Assembly: GCA_963626545.1 (NCBI GenBank) | Contig: CAVFYJ010000059.1 | Location: 1-20,605, forward strand | DNA from: Anthropogastromicrobium sp963626545 | GTDB taxonomy: Bacteria; Bacillota; Clostridia; Lachnospirales; Lachnospiraceae | Reading direction: 5' to 3' | Length of the DNA stretch: 20,605 nucleotides | Shown: positions 5,777-13,530 of the stretch, one piece after another | Layout of the letters: each line of letters opens with the position of its first letter | Numbering within the stretch: the stretch's first letter is position 1 | Program-made: the position numbers and the translations under genes | Notes under the pieces: generated by a model | The model's database searches: none | What the model saw: only the letters and a program-made list of their open reading frames with translations | What the model was told of the DNA's origin: nothing

Positions 5777-7393
5777 ATGAGAAAGACATTAAAAAGAGCA
5801 GCAGCATTCGCAGTATCCGCAGCACTGGCAGGAGCATTTCCTGTTGTACAGAACACATTTGCAGCAGATGAAACCGTTTTAAACGTAGCTATTTCTGGCG
5901 ATCCGTCCAGCCTTGACCCGGCGATCAATATCGGTGATTCATTAATGTATATTCTTGGTCTGACCGAGGAGAGCTTAACTCGCTACGGCGATGATCAGCA
6001 GATCGTAGAAGGTCTGGCAGATGAGATCACACACAACGATGACTATACACAGTGGACATTCCACTTAAGAGACAGCGCATGGAACAATGGCGATCCGGTA
6101 ACCGCTGATGACTGGGTATACGGCATCACAAGACTTCTGGATGGTTCCACCGAGGTTGCATATCCAGATTTCAACTATGAAATCAAGAATGCGAGAGCAA
6201 TCTTTGCCGGAGAGGTGGATGCATCCGAGCTTGGTGTAACCGCAGTTGACGATAAGACCGTTCAGTTTGATCTGGAATATCCGGTTCCGTACTTTGAAAA
6301 GCTGTTAACGCACTGCCAGCATTTCGGCATCAACCGTGACTTTGTTGAGTCCATCGGAGGAGATGCCAATTATGGAACAAGCGCTGACACCGTTCTTTCA
6401 AATGGACCGTACTACGTAGATTCTTGGGAGACTGATAACATCGTTGTTCTGAAGAAGAATCCATATTACTGGAATGCCGATAACATTGCAATTGATCAGG
6501 TCAATGTGTATGTAATTCCGGATGAGGGCGCACAGGTGAATATGTTCATCAACGGCGAGCTGGACATTGTGGACTTTTCCGCACAGCGTCTGTCCACCAT
6601 TCAGTCTGCTGGCTACGAGGCACTTTCCTATAACAATGGACGTTCCGCTTATCTGAAATACAATTTTGCAAATGAGTACCTGTCAAATAAATATATCCGT
6701 CAGGCAATCTCAAGTGCGATTGACAGAGAAACATTGGTAAAGGGTGTGTTAAAGAATGCATCCACAGCGGCAGATGGATTTGTACCATTGGGACTTTCCG
6801 GTGGCGATACCACTTTCCGCGAGGCAGTTGGACCGACACTCGAGTATACCTATGATTCCGATAAGGCAAAGGAGCTTCTGGCAAAGGGAACCGAGGAACT
6901 TGGCATCAGTGCATCCGATATCAACTTTACGATCCTTACGAAAAATACCGATGAGTTTACCTCGGTGGCAGGCGCATTGCAGCAGCTTCTTCAGGAAGAG
7001 CTTGGCATTAAGGTTGAGGTTGAGACACTTGATTCTAGTTCGGTGAAGACAAAAACAAAGAGCTATGACTATGACGTAGTTTTAGCAAGCTGGGGTGCAG
7101 ACTTTGACGATGCAACAAACTTCCTTGGTGCTTACGAGAATGCGCAGGATGCAAACGAAGCGCTTTACAGAAGCGAAGAGTTCAACGATGTTTATGTAAA
7201 AGCCGTTTACGAGACCGATCAGAACGAGAGAACAAAGCAGCTTGGTGAGGCAGAGAAGATTCTTCTGGAAGATGAAGCAGTCACACCACTGTATTACACT
7301 GCACAGTACTATGCAGTATCCGATCGTGTGGATGGCGTAATCAGAAGAAGCGTAGTTCCATATCTGGATACCTACTTTGCAGAGATTAAGTAA
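5777..7393 (+). CDS. dppA: Peptide ABC transporter substrate-binding protein (SBP_bac_5/OppA-DppA family)
   Basis: A 538-residue extracellular binding protein for peptides, the capture component of the importer encoded downstream. Residues 1-30 form a signal peptide (basic MRKTLKR, hydrophobic core, likely cleavage after NTFA). Mature sequence starts ADETVLNVAISGDPSSLDPA, typical of the family, followed by WTFHLRDSAWNNGDPVTADDWVYG. There is no lipobox Cys in or near the signal peptide. That is unusual for a Gram-positive binding protein, which is normally a lipoprotein; the whole protein has only one Cys (near residue 178). RBS GAGGAG precedes ATG 5777 with normal spacing. Family call secure; Dpp versus Opp specificity is not readable. 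Confidence 0.92.
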   Translation: MRKTLKRAAAFAVSAALAGAFPVVQNTFAADETVLNVAISGDPSSLDPAINIGDSLMYILGLTEESLTRYGDDQQIVEGLADEITHNDDYTQWTFHLRDSAWNNGDPVTADDWVYGITRLLDGSTEVAYPDFNYEIKNARAIFAGEVDASELGVTAVDDKTVQFDLEYPVPYFEKLLTHCQHFGINRDFVESIGGDANYGTSADTVLSNGPYYVDSWETDNIVVLKKNPYYWNADNIAIDQVNVYVIPDEGAQVNMFINGELDIVDFSAQRLSTIQSAGYEALSYNNGRSAYLKYNFANEYLSNKYIRQAISSAIDRETLVKGVLKNASTAADGFVPLGLSGGDTTFREAVGPTLEYTYDSDKAKELLAKGTEELGISASDINFTILTKNTDEFTSVAGALQQLLQEELGIKVEVETLDSSSVKTKTKSYDYDVVLASWGADFDDATNFLGAYENAQDANEALYRSEEFNDVYVKAVYETDQNERTKQLGEAEKILLEDEAVTPLYYTAQYYAVSDRVDGVIRRSVVPYLDTYFAEIK

Positions 7394-7458
7394 TAAGAAG
7401 AATTCAAAGAAATCAAATAATAAAATCAAGTAATAAGATCAAGACATTCAAAGAAATT
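7389..7458 (+). repeat. Imperfect direct repeat in the spacer after the binding-protein gene
   Basis: AAGTAATAAGAagaATTCAAAGAAAT-like copies occur at about 7389-7414 and 7428-7455; the second has extra bases in the middle. The first copy overlaps the stop codons of the binding-protein gene. The A-rich duplication looks like replication slippage. Confidence 0.6.
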
Positions 7459-7467
7459 AAGTGAGTG

Positions 7468-7493
7468 GGCTGTCAGAGGAAACTTTGGCAGCC
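7468..7493 (+). other. Intergenic stabilising-type hairpin
   Basis: GGCTGTC (7468-7474) pairs with GGCAGCC (7487-7493) and continues AGA/TTT to a GGAAAC loop. That makes a 10-bp stem with G-U pairs and no T-run. A hairpin between a binding-protein gene and its permease genes commonly protects the upstream message and makes the binding protein more abundant; that role is inferred from position. Confidence 0.5.
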
Positions 7494-7531
7494 GATCACA
7501 GGAAGAAAACAGGAAAGCTAGGTGACAGCCG

Positions 7532-8497
7532 ATGAAAAAGTATATTCTACAGCGTCTTGGAATCGCGGTCATAACCATTTTCGTTGTCATAACGGTTACA
7601 TTCTTCCTGATGCATAGCATCCCAGGAACACCATTTACGACAGGAAATGACAACATGACGGCAGAGGCTCTGGCAGCGCTGGAAGCAAACTACGGTCTGG
7701 ATAAGCCGTTATGGGAACAATATCTTGTCTATTTAAATAATATAATACACGGCAATTTCGGAACCTCCATAACCTACACAAATCGAAGTGTTACGGATAT
7801 TATAAAGACCGCATTTCCGGTATCGCTTGATCTTGGCTTACGATCCCTTACGTTTGCGGCAGTCACCGGAATTTTGCTTGGTGTCGGCGCAGCACTTCAT
7901 CACAACAAAAAACTCGATCGCTTCTCAACGATCATTGCCATCGTTGGAATTTCCGTACCGAGCTTCGTACTCGGAACCTTGATGCAGTGTGTGTTTGGAC
8001 TATGGCTTTCCTCTTGGATAAAAAATGTGTTTCACACCTCCTGGCAGATGTTTCCAATCTCCCGATGGGAGAGTTTTCGCTACACAATTTTGCCGACAAT
8101 CACATTGGGATTGGGTTCCATTGCAACGATCACACGACTGATGCGTTCCTCTATGCTTGATGTCATCGGACAAGATTATGTCAAGACCGCAAAGAGCAAG
8201 GGAATTTCCAATACCGCAATCGTCTGGAAGCATGAGGTACGAAATGCAATGATGCCGGTTGTCACCGTACTTGGAAGAATGGTTGGTACAATCTGTACCG
8301 GTTCCTTTGTCATTGAAAATCTGTTTGCAATTCCGGGACTTGGAAAATATTATGTAAACAGCGTAACCGCAAGAGATTACACACTCACGATGGGACTTAC
8401 CATTTTTTATTCGATTTTCGTAGTTTTAAGTATGCTCGCAGTTGATATTCTCTACTGTGTGATTGATCCGAGAGTACGCCTGTCAGGGAAACGATAA
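7532..8497 (+). CDS. dppB: Peptide ABC importer permease, DppB/OppB type
   Basis: A 321-residue integral membrane protein, one half of the translocation channel. The N-terminus MKKYILQRLGIAVITIFVVI is the conserved first helix, followed by the extracellular segment with HSIPGTPF. Four to five further hydrophobic helices follow (about residues 100-125, 135-160, 190-210, 240-260, 285-310). The cytoplasmic EAA-type loop AKSKGISNTAIVWKHEVRNA (about residues 217-236) contacts the ATPases. The C-terminus DILYCVIDPRVRLSGKR matches the family. The RBS is AGGTGA. The spacer behind the binding protein is 138 nt and contains a repeat and a hairpin. Confidence 0.93.
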   Translation: MKKYILQRLGIAVITIFVVITVTFFLMHSIPGTPFTTGNDNMTAEALAALEANYGLDKPLWEQYLVYLNNIIHGNFGTSITYTNRSVTDIIKTAFPVSLDLGLRSLTFAAVTGILLGVGAALHHNKKLDRFSTIIAIVGISVPSFVLGTLMQCVFGLWLSSWIKNVFHTSWQMFPISRWESFRYTILPTITLGLGSIATITRLMRSSMLDVIGQDYVKTAKSKGISNTAIVWKHEVRNAMMPVVTVLGRMVGTICTGSFVIENLFAIPGLGKYYVNSVTARDYTLTMGLTIFYSIFVVLSMLAVDILYCVIDPRVRLSGKR

Positions 8498-8590
8498 ACT
8501 GAATTAGTAAATAATCTGATCAGCAGAATCAGTAAAATCAGTAAAATCACTGAAATGAGATAGTTCTATTAAAATAGAGAGGCAAACCAT
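8498..8590 (+). repeat. A-rich spacer with tandem ATCAGTAAA repeats
   Basis: The spacer between the two permease genes has ATCAGTAAA ATCAGTAAA ATCACTGAA in tandem, plus CTGAT/ATCAG and CTATT/AATAG mini-hairpins. GAGAGG is the ribosome site for the next gene. No terminator or promoter is evident. Confidence 0.5.
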
Positions 8591-9505
8591 ATGGAAGAAA
8601 CATTTGTAAAGGATTTTACGAGAGTCCCCAAGGACGTAAAGGCAAGCCAGCGTATCAATCGAGTGTCACTGACCTACGCGCAGGGTGTGATTCGAACACT
8701 GAAGCAGAATAAAGCAGCAATGATTTCGCTCGGATTTATCATTTTCATTATTCTCGTTGCAATATTTGGACCGATTGTGCTTCCAAATTATCAGAAGACG
8801 GATTTGATGCACACGCTTGAAGCACCGGGCGGAGGCCACTGGTTTGGAACCGACGATTTAGGACGCGATGTGCTCACCCGTCTTGTACGAGGAACCAGAA
8901 TTTCACTGATCATCGGCTTTGTGGCTGAGACAATTAACTTAGTTGTCGGTATTATTTACGGCGGAATCGCTGGATATGTAGGCGGAAAGGTCGACATGAT
9001 CATGATGCGAATCATTGATGTGATTATGTCAATCCCGCAGATGATCATTATGATTTTGTTATTGACCGTATTAAACGGAAGTGTGGGAACGCTGTTGATT
9101 GCACTTTGTGTTACTGGTTGGACTGGTCTTGCAAGACTCGTCAGAGGACAGGTGCTTTCGCTGCGCGAAAATGAGTATGCGCAGGCAGCACAGGTACTTG
9201 GCGCAAGCAAATGGCGTATTTTGCAGACGCATTTAATTCCAAACACCATCGGACCAATTTTAGTCAACTATACGATGAGCGTTCCGGGTGCAATCGGAGC
9301 AGAAGCGTACTTAAGCTACTTAGGACTTGGAATTTCCATTCCAGAGGCCAGCTGGGGCAACCTTCTTCAGCTTGGTTCCAGCCAGTTTCCAGGTTCGTTG
9401 TGGTTGTTCTTCACACCGGCAATCGTGTTTGCGTTGACAATGCTCGCGTTCAATCTTCTCGGAGATGGCCTTCGCGATGCACTTGACCCGCAGATGCGCA
9501 AGTGA
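8591..9505 (+). CDS. dppC: Peptide ABC importer permease, DppC/OppC type
   Basis: A 304-residue permease partner of DppB. A cytoplasmic N-terminal tail (residues 1-45, charged) is followed by the first helix (about 46-70). Then comes the extracellular hallmark GGGHWFGTDDLGRDVLTRLVRG (about 77-98), the sequence that identifies OppC/DppC. The coupling loop is near AQVLGASKWRILQTHLIPN (about 199-217). The C-terminus has FNLLGDGLRDALDPQMRK, the usual family ending. It ends 79 nt before the first ATPase gene, and that gap holds a consensus extended -10. Confidence 0.94.
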   Translation: MEETFVKDFTRVPKDVKASQRINRVSLTYAQGVIRTLKQNKAAMISLGFIIFIILVAIFGPIVLPNYQKTDLMHTLEAPGGGHWFGTDDLGRDVLTRLVRGTRISLIIGFVAETINLVVGIIYGGIAGYVGGKVDMIMMRIIDVIMSIPQMIIMILLLTVLNGSVGTLLIALCVTGWTGLARLVRGQVLSLRENEYAQAAQVLGASKWRILQTHLIPNTIGPILVNYTMSVPGAIGAEAYLSYLGLGISIPEASWGNLLQLGSSQFPGSLWLFFTPAIVFALTMLAFNLLGDGLRDALDPQMRK

Positions 9506-9532
9506 TCACTTAAGAGTGTTGCCAGGTTACGG

Positions 9533-9560
9533 GACTTCGAGAGCAAATATCTGTTATAAT
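9533..9560 (+). promoter_or_regulatory. Internal promoter candidate (extended -10)
   Basis: TGTTATAAT at 9552-9560 is a perfect extended -10 element. The -35 region is weak (GACTTC at 9533-9538, 16-nt spacer), which extended -10 promoters tolerate. It would start transcription about 20 nt before the first ATPase gene and make the ATPases, GNAT and peptidase partly independent of the leader. Confidence 0.45.
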
Positions 9561-9584
9561 TAAGAAGCGGAAAGGATGGAAGCA

Positions 9585-10598
9585 ATGTTAGAGATAAAAG
9601 ATTTGAGGGTATCCTTTCATACCTATTCGGGCGAGGTTCAAGCCGTCAGAGGTGTGAATCTAAAGCTGGGCGAGGAAGATACACTGGCAATCGTTGGTGA
9701 GTCTGGCTGTGGAAAATCGGTAACGGCGCAGAGCATTCTGAGGCTTCACAATCCAGAGATTACCGAGTTTAAGAGCGGTGAGATTCTCGCAGATGGCGTC
9801 GATGTATTAAAGCTTTCCGAAAAGGAAATGCAAAAAATTCGTGGAAATAAGATCGGCATGATCTTTCAGGAGCCGATGACCGCGCTGAATCCGACAATGA
9901 CAATCGGAAGCCAGATCATGGAGGTTTTGAGACGTCATGAGACCGATGCAGACGGAAAGAAAATCTCCAAGGACGCGGCAAAGAAGCGTGCAATCGAGCT
10001 GCTTCGCATGGTAAAGCTGCCAAACCCGGAGCGACGTGTTGATCAGTTTCCACATGAGTTTTCTGGTGGTCAGCTGCAGCGAGTTGTTATTGCGATGGCA
10101 ATGGCATGTTCCCCGAAGGTACTCATCGCCGATGAGCCGACGACCGCACTCGATGTTACGGTGCAGGCACAGATTCTTGATCTGATGAAGGAAATGCAAA
10201 AGACCAAGAAGATATCAATTATTATCATCACACATGACCTTGGCGTTGTGGCAAATATCGCAAAGCATGTTGCTGTTATGTACGGCGGAATGGTTGTTGA
10301 GAGCGGAACGGTTATGGATATTTTCTATCGTTCCAAGCATCCATACACCTGGGGATTGCTTGATTCTGTTTCCCGAAAGAATAAGAAAAAGGGCAAAACG
10401 CTTGTCTCCATCGAGGGAACACCGCCGGATCTGGTAAAGCCGCCGAAGGGATGTCCATTTGCAGATCGCTGCGAGTATGCAATGCAAATTTGCAAGGATC
10501 ATCTTCCGCCGCAGACCGATATTTCGGAAAGTCATTGCTGCCGCTGCTGGTTAAATGATCCGGATTGCCCGGTAAAGCCAGAGCGCAGCTTATCATAA
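9585..10598 (+). CDS. dppD: Peptide ABC importer ATPase, DppD/OppD type
   Basis: A 337-residue cytoplasmic ATPase. Walker A GESGCGKS (38-45), signature SGGQLQR (160-166), Walker B LIADEPTTALD (Asp183-Glu184), and HDLGVVA with the switch His. The C-terminal oligopeptide-transporter domain has the motif GCPFADRCEYAMQIC near residue 288, then an extra cluster SHCCRCW and a further Cys. Several DppD/OppD proteins hold an iron-sulfur cluster on such cysteines (family knowledge). Start choice: an in-frame ATG at 9576 abuts the ribosome site, whereas ATG 9585 is 8 nt past AAGGA (9572-9576) and gives the family N-terminus MLEIKDLRVSF. So 9585 is preferred, with 9576 as the alternative. Confidence 0.93.
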   Translation: MLEIKDLRVSFHTYSGEVQAVRGVNLKLGEEDTLAIVGESGCGKSVTAQSILRLHNPEITEFKSGEILADGVDVLKLSEKEMQKIRGNKIGMIFQEPMTALNPTMTIGSQIMEVLRRHETDADGKKISKDAAKKRAIELLRMVKLPNPERRVDQFPHEFSGGQLQRVVIAMAMACSPKVLIADEPTTALDVTVQAQILDLMKEMQKTKKISIIIITHDLGVVANIAKHVAVMYGGMVVESGTVMDIFYRSKHPYTWGLLDSVSRKNKKKGKTLVSIEGTPPDLVKPPKGCPFADRCEYAMQICKDHLPPQTDISESHCCRCWLNDPDCPVKPERSLS

Positions 10599-10746
10599 AG
10601 AAATGATAGAAAAATGATAGAAGAAATGGCAAAACAAATAAAAGGCAAAACAAATAAAAGAACAGACAAAAGAATCAATAAAAGAATAGACGAAAACAAA
10701 GAACTATAAAAACAGAACTATAAAAATAGAAAGGCAGGACAGCACG
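10599..10746 (+). repeat. A-rich spacer made of short tandem duplications
   Basis: A perfect 16-bp tandem GGCAAAACAAATAAAA occurs at 10628-10643 and 10644-10659. AAATGATAG is duplicated at 10601 and 10612. GAACTATAAAAA is duplicated at 10701-10712 and 10715-10726. The spacer is nearly G-free, has no gene or terminator, and ends in the ribosome site AAAGGCAGG for the second ATPase. Confidence 0.75.
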
Positions 10747-11733
10747 ATGGAAAGTGGAGAGGTTTTATTTGATATCCGTCATTTAAAGAAAAGCTTTCAG
10801 GTGGCTGATGGAGAACTCAAGGCAGTCAATGATGTCACTTTTCAGATCAAAAAGGGTGAAATTTTTGGTTTGGTAGGTGAGTCGGGCTGTGGAAAAAGTA
10901 CACTCGGACGCACGCTGGTCCGCCTTTATAAGCCAAACGGTGGCGAGGCACTTTATAAAGGAAAGTCCATTGCAAAATTAAAGCGAAAGGAAGCGAAGGC
11001 TTACACCAGAGAGGTGCAAATGATCTTCCAGCAGCCATATGCGTCGCTTGATCCGCGTATGACAATCGGAGATATTATTAAGGAAGGAATGAAGATCCAT
11101 CACATGGGCAGCAAGGAAGAAATGGATGCGCGCATGTATGAGTTGATGGATCTGGTCGGAATGAATCCGGAGCATGCAAGACGTTTCCCGTATGAGTTTT
11201 CTGGTGGCCAGCGTCAGAGAGCTGGAATTGCTCGTGCGCTTGCCGTTGATCCGGAGTTTATAGTCTGTGATGAGCCGATCTCCGCGCTGGATGTTTCGAT
11301 TCAGGCACAGATTATCAATCTTCTTAAGCGTCTTCAAGGAGAGCTTGGTCTTACCCTTTTGTTTATCGCACATGATTTGTCGATGGTTCGATACATCTCA
11401 GACCGTGTTGGCGTTATGTACTTGGGATCCATGGTGGAGATTGCGGAGGCAGAGGAGCTTTATGTCAATCCGCTTCATCCGTACACGCAGGCACTCATTT
11501 CGGCGGCACCGGCGCCGGATCCACTCGAGGAAAATGTTCGGGAGCGCATCGTCTTAGAGGGAGACGTGCCAAGCCCGATTGACTGCCCGAAGGGATGTCC
11601 ATTTGCAGGAAGATGTCGGTTTGCAACGGAAAAGTGCAAAAATGAAAAGCCAGAGCTAAAGGAATTTCCGGGTGGACATTTGGTTGCGTGCCACAGGGCA
11701 GAGGAACTTCAGGGCGCAGGCGGAATGCTGTAA
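10747..11733 (+). CDS. dppF: Peptide ABC importer ATPase, DppF/OppF type
   Basis: A 328-residue second ATPase of the importer. Walker A GESGCGKS (44-51), signature SGGQRQR (152-158) preceded by FPYEF, Walker B FIVCDEPISALD, and the switch His in FIAHDLSMVRYISD. The C-terminal oligopeptide domain has NPLHPYTQALISAAP, then GCPFAGRCRFATEKC and a final Cys in VACHRA. That is the standard four-Cys arrangement, without the additional Cys cluster of its partner. It lies 21 nt upstream of the acetyltransferase start, so the two are almost certainly cotranscribed. DppD and DppF together form the asymmetric motor of the transporter. Confidence 0.95.
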   Translation: MESGEVLFDIRHLKKSFQVADGELKAVNDVTFQIKKGEIFGLVGESGCGKSTLGRTLVRLYKPNGGEALYKGKSIAKLKRKEAKAYTREVQMIFQQPYASLDPRMTIGDIIKEGMKIHHMGSKEEMDARMYELMDLVGMNPEHARRFPYEFSGGQRQRAGIARALAVDPEFIVCDEPISALDVSIQAQIINLLKRLQGELGLTLLFIAHDLSMVRYISDRVGVMYLGSMVEIAEAEELYVNPLHPYTQALISAAPAPDPLEENVRERIVLEGDVPSPIDCPKGCPFAGRCRFATEKCKNEKPELKEFPGGHLVACHRAEELQGAGGML

Positions 11734-11754
11734 ACTACAGGAGGAGAATTGATT

Positions 11755-12276
11755 ATGGAAATCTATCGTGTTACAAAGGGAGCACCACAGTGGCTGTACA
11801 AAGCATATGATTATATTCGCACCGATGCATTCTGCTTCGGACAAAATATTCCGATTGAGATCGAGTTTGGAAGAGAGACACCAGAGGATGAACTCGAGGC
11901 AGTGATCATCGTAGAAGATCATAAGCCGATTGCAGGCTGCCGCTTAGTTTATCCGATGGAAGGTGTCGGAAAGATTGAGCGTGTCTGCGTTGTGCGCGAG
12001 AAGCAAAAGGATGGATATGGACGCGTTCTCATCGAGGAGGCGGAAAAGTGGCTTCTTGAAAATGGGGTAAAGCATATCGTGATCAATAGCCAGGATCGCG
12101 CGGCAGGCTTTTACAATAAGCTTGGCTATGTGACAAATCCAGATGTCAGTCCGGCTGTGTATGAAGTACACAGAGACGAGCCGAAGAAGGAAGAAACTGA
12201 GCAGAAGCAAAAGGAAGAGAAGAAGCCGAAGATTAATCTTGGATTTACTTGTGTGCTCGTTGAAAAATTTGTATAA
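11755..12276 (+). CDS. GNAT-family N-acetyltransferase
   Basis: A 173-residue acetyl-CoA-dependent acetyltransferase. The acetyl-CoA site is the beta-strand IERVCVV followed by the REKQKDGYGRVLIEEAEKW helix (about residues 75-98, Q/RxxGxG-type loop). NSQDRAAGFYNKLGYV is the conserved C-terminal motif. A Lys/Glu-rich insert (about 140-160) separates the body from a last strand GFTCVLVEKFV. ATG 11755 lies 7-8 nt after GGAGGAG (11741-11747); the in-frame TTG at 11749 is too close to it. Placed between a peptide importer and an M20 peptidase, it may acetylate an imported amino compound, comparable to the Bacillus N-acetylation/deacetylation route for S-modified cysteine. The substrate is inferred only. 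Confidence 0.88.
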   Translation: MEIYRVTKGAPQWLYKAYDYIRTDAFCFGQNIPIEIEFGRETPEDELEAVIIVEDHKPIAGCRLVYPMEGVGKIERVCVVREKQKDGYGRVLIEEAEKWLLENGVKHIVINSQDRAAGFYNKLGYVTNPDVSPAVYEVHRDEPKKEETEQKQKEEKKPKINLGFTCVLVEKFV

Positions 12277-12277
12277 T
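12249..12277 (+). promoter_or_regulatory. Promoter candidate for the peptidase gene
   Basis: TTGTGT (12249-12254), a 17-nt spacer and TATAAT (12272-12277) lie in the last codons of the GNAT gene, with the -10 overlapping its stop. A transcript from here would begin just before the terminator hairpin at 12294. Confidence 0.4.
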
Positions 12278-12293
12278 GAATTTATGATTCATA

Positions 12294-12331
12294 GCCTCTC
12301 GGAAGCTTTGTGGCGATCGGGAGGCATTTTT
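12294..12331 (+). terminator. Intrinsic terminator between GNAT and peptidase
   Basis: GCCTCTCG (12294-12301) pairs with CGGGAGGC (12318-12325) over 8 bp with one G-U, followed by ATTTTT. It stops only 4 nt before the GGGAGG ribosome site of the peptidase, so it probably reduces read-through into that gene rather than ending the cluster. Confidence 0.65.
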
Positions 12332-12349
12332 GCAGGGAGGAAAATAGAT

Positions 12350-13474
12350 ATGGCGATAAAAAACGAAGAGATAGACGAAATATTTGAAGTATTTAGTAAG
12401 CTTGTGTCGATTGACTCACCATCTTTGCAGGAGCGAAAAATGGCAGACCATGTAAAGGCTCTGTTTGCCGGGATTGGTGTAAGTTTAGAGGAAGATACGA
12501 CTCAGTCCATCACGGGTTCGGATGCAGGAAATCTGTTTGGAAGAGTAGAGGCAGAGGGCGAAACAGGTACCCCTGTCCTTTTTGCGGCACATATGGACAC
12601 GGTAAATCCAGCATTGGGAAAGAAAGCAATTCTCCATGAGGATGGAACTGTGACGAGTGAGGGAACGACCGTACTTGGTGCAGATGATCTTTCTGGTGTA
12701 ACAGCGATATATGAGGCTGTGAAATATATTAAGGAAAATAAGTTGCCACATCGCCCGATTGAGATTTTAATTACGGTTGGAGAGGAACTTTACTGCAAGG
12801 GCGCAAATGCATTTGATTATAGCAAGGTAACGGCAAAAGAGGCATATGTACTTGATTTGAGTGGCCCGATTGGAACGGCAGCGTATGCGGCACCGACACT
12901 TGTTTCCTTTGAGGCTGTAATTAATGGAAAGGCTGCACATGCAGGATTCCATCCAGAGGACGGAATTAACGGTATTCTTGCTGCTGCAAAGGCAATTGCC
13001 GTACTGCCACAAGGCCATATCGATGAGATCACCACGGCAAATATTGGCGTTATTTCCGGCGGAAGTGGAACCAATATTGTTTCAGAGAGCTGCCATATTA
13101 GTGGTGAAATCCGAAGCTTAAGCCATGAGAAAGCATTGCAGGTTTTGAATGCGTATCATGAGACATTCCAGAAAGAGGCTGAGAATGTGGGTGCCACTCT
13201 TGTATGGGAGGAAAAGCTTAATATTCAGGCTTATGAAACTGGATTAAACAGTGATGTGGCAAAGCGCTATGTAGAGGCTGTTGAAAAGCAAAAGCTCAAT
13301 CCAGTATTTGAGAAAACCTTTGGTGGCAGCGATAATAATGTATTTGCACAGCATGGAATTGCAGGTCTTGTCATTGCCACGTCCATGAATCAGGTGCATA
13401 GTTGTAGAGAATATGCAAATCTCTTTGAAATTGCACAGGTGACACAGATTTTAATTGACTTGAGCAAAAATTGA
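12350..13474 (+). CDS. M20-family metallopeptidase, PepT-like (tripeptide aminopeptidase type)
   Basis: A 374-residue di-zinc cytosolic peptidase. HMDTV supplies His81 and Asp83, GADDLSG supplies the bridging Asp112, and VGEELYCKG supplies the catalytic Glu145 and Glu146. LDLSGPIG supplies Asp169, and the late His in QVHSCREYANL is the last zinc ligand, preceded by GGSDNNVF as in PepT-like enzymes. A dimerisation domain (about 180-290) includes GKAAHAGFHPEDGINGI. Start: the frame is open much further upstream, but ATG 12350 has GGGAGG 9 nt before it and gives the family N-terminus. It is the last gene of the uptake cluster and probably releases amino acids from the imported peptide. A deacetylase role, as for other M20 enzymes, is possible. 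Confidence 0.9.
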   Translation: MAIKNEEIDEIFEVFSKLVSIDSPSLQERKMADHVKALFAGIGVSLEEDTTQSITGSDAGNLFGRVEAEGETGTPVLFAAHMDTVNPALGKKAILHEDGTVTSEGTTVLGADDLSGVTAIYEAVKYIKENKLPHRPIEILITVGEELYCKGANAFDYSKVTAKEAYVLDLSGPIGTAAYAAPTLVSFEAVINGKAAHAGFHPEDGINGILAAAKAIAVLPQGHIDEITTANIGVISGGSGTNIVSESCHISGEIRSLSHEKALQVLNAYHETFQKEAENVGATLVWEEKLNIQAYETGLNSDVAKRYVEAVEKQKLNPVFEKTFGGSDNNVFAQHGIAGLVIATSMNQVHSCREYANLFEIAQVTQILIDLSKN

Positions 13475-13491
13475 TAGCAAAGCTAGGAAGG

Positions 13492-13516
13492 GGCATCCGC
13501 GCGGGTGCCTTTTTTT
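13492..13516 (+). terminator. Intrinsic terminator of the peptide-uptake cluster
   Basis: GGCATCC (13492-13498), loop GCGC, GGGTGCC (13503-13509), then seven T. A compact, strong stem that closes the region beginning at 4029. Confidence 0.92.
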
Positions 13517-13530
13517 GAACGACGAATTCA

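Noticed and set aside
10599..10746. CRISPR array
   Set aside because: Units are short, adjacent, A-rich duplications with no spacers of uniform size and no cas genes.
12143..12349. Longer N-terminus of the M20 peptidase starting at 12143
   Set aside because: It would overlap the GNAT gene and run through a terminator; ATG 12350 has a strong ribosome site and the family N-terminus.
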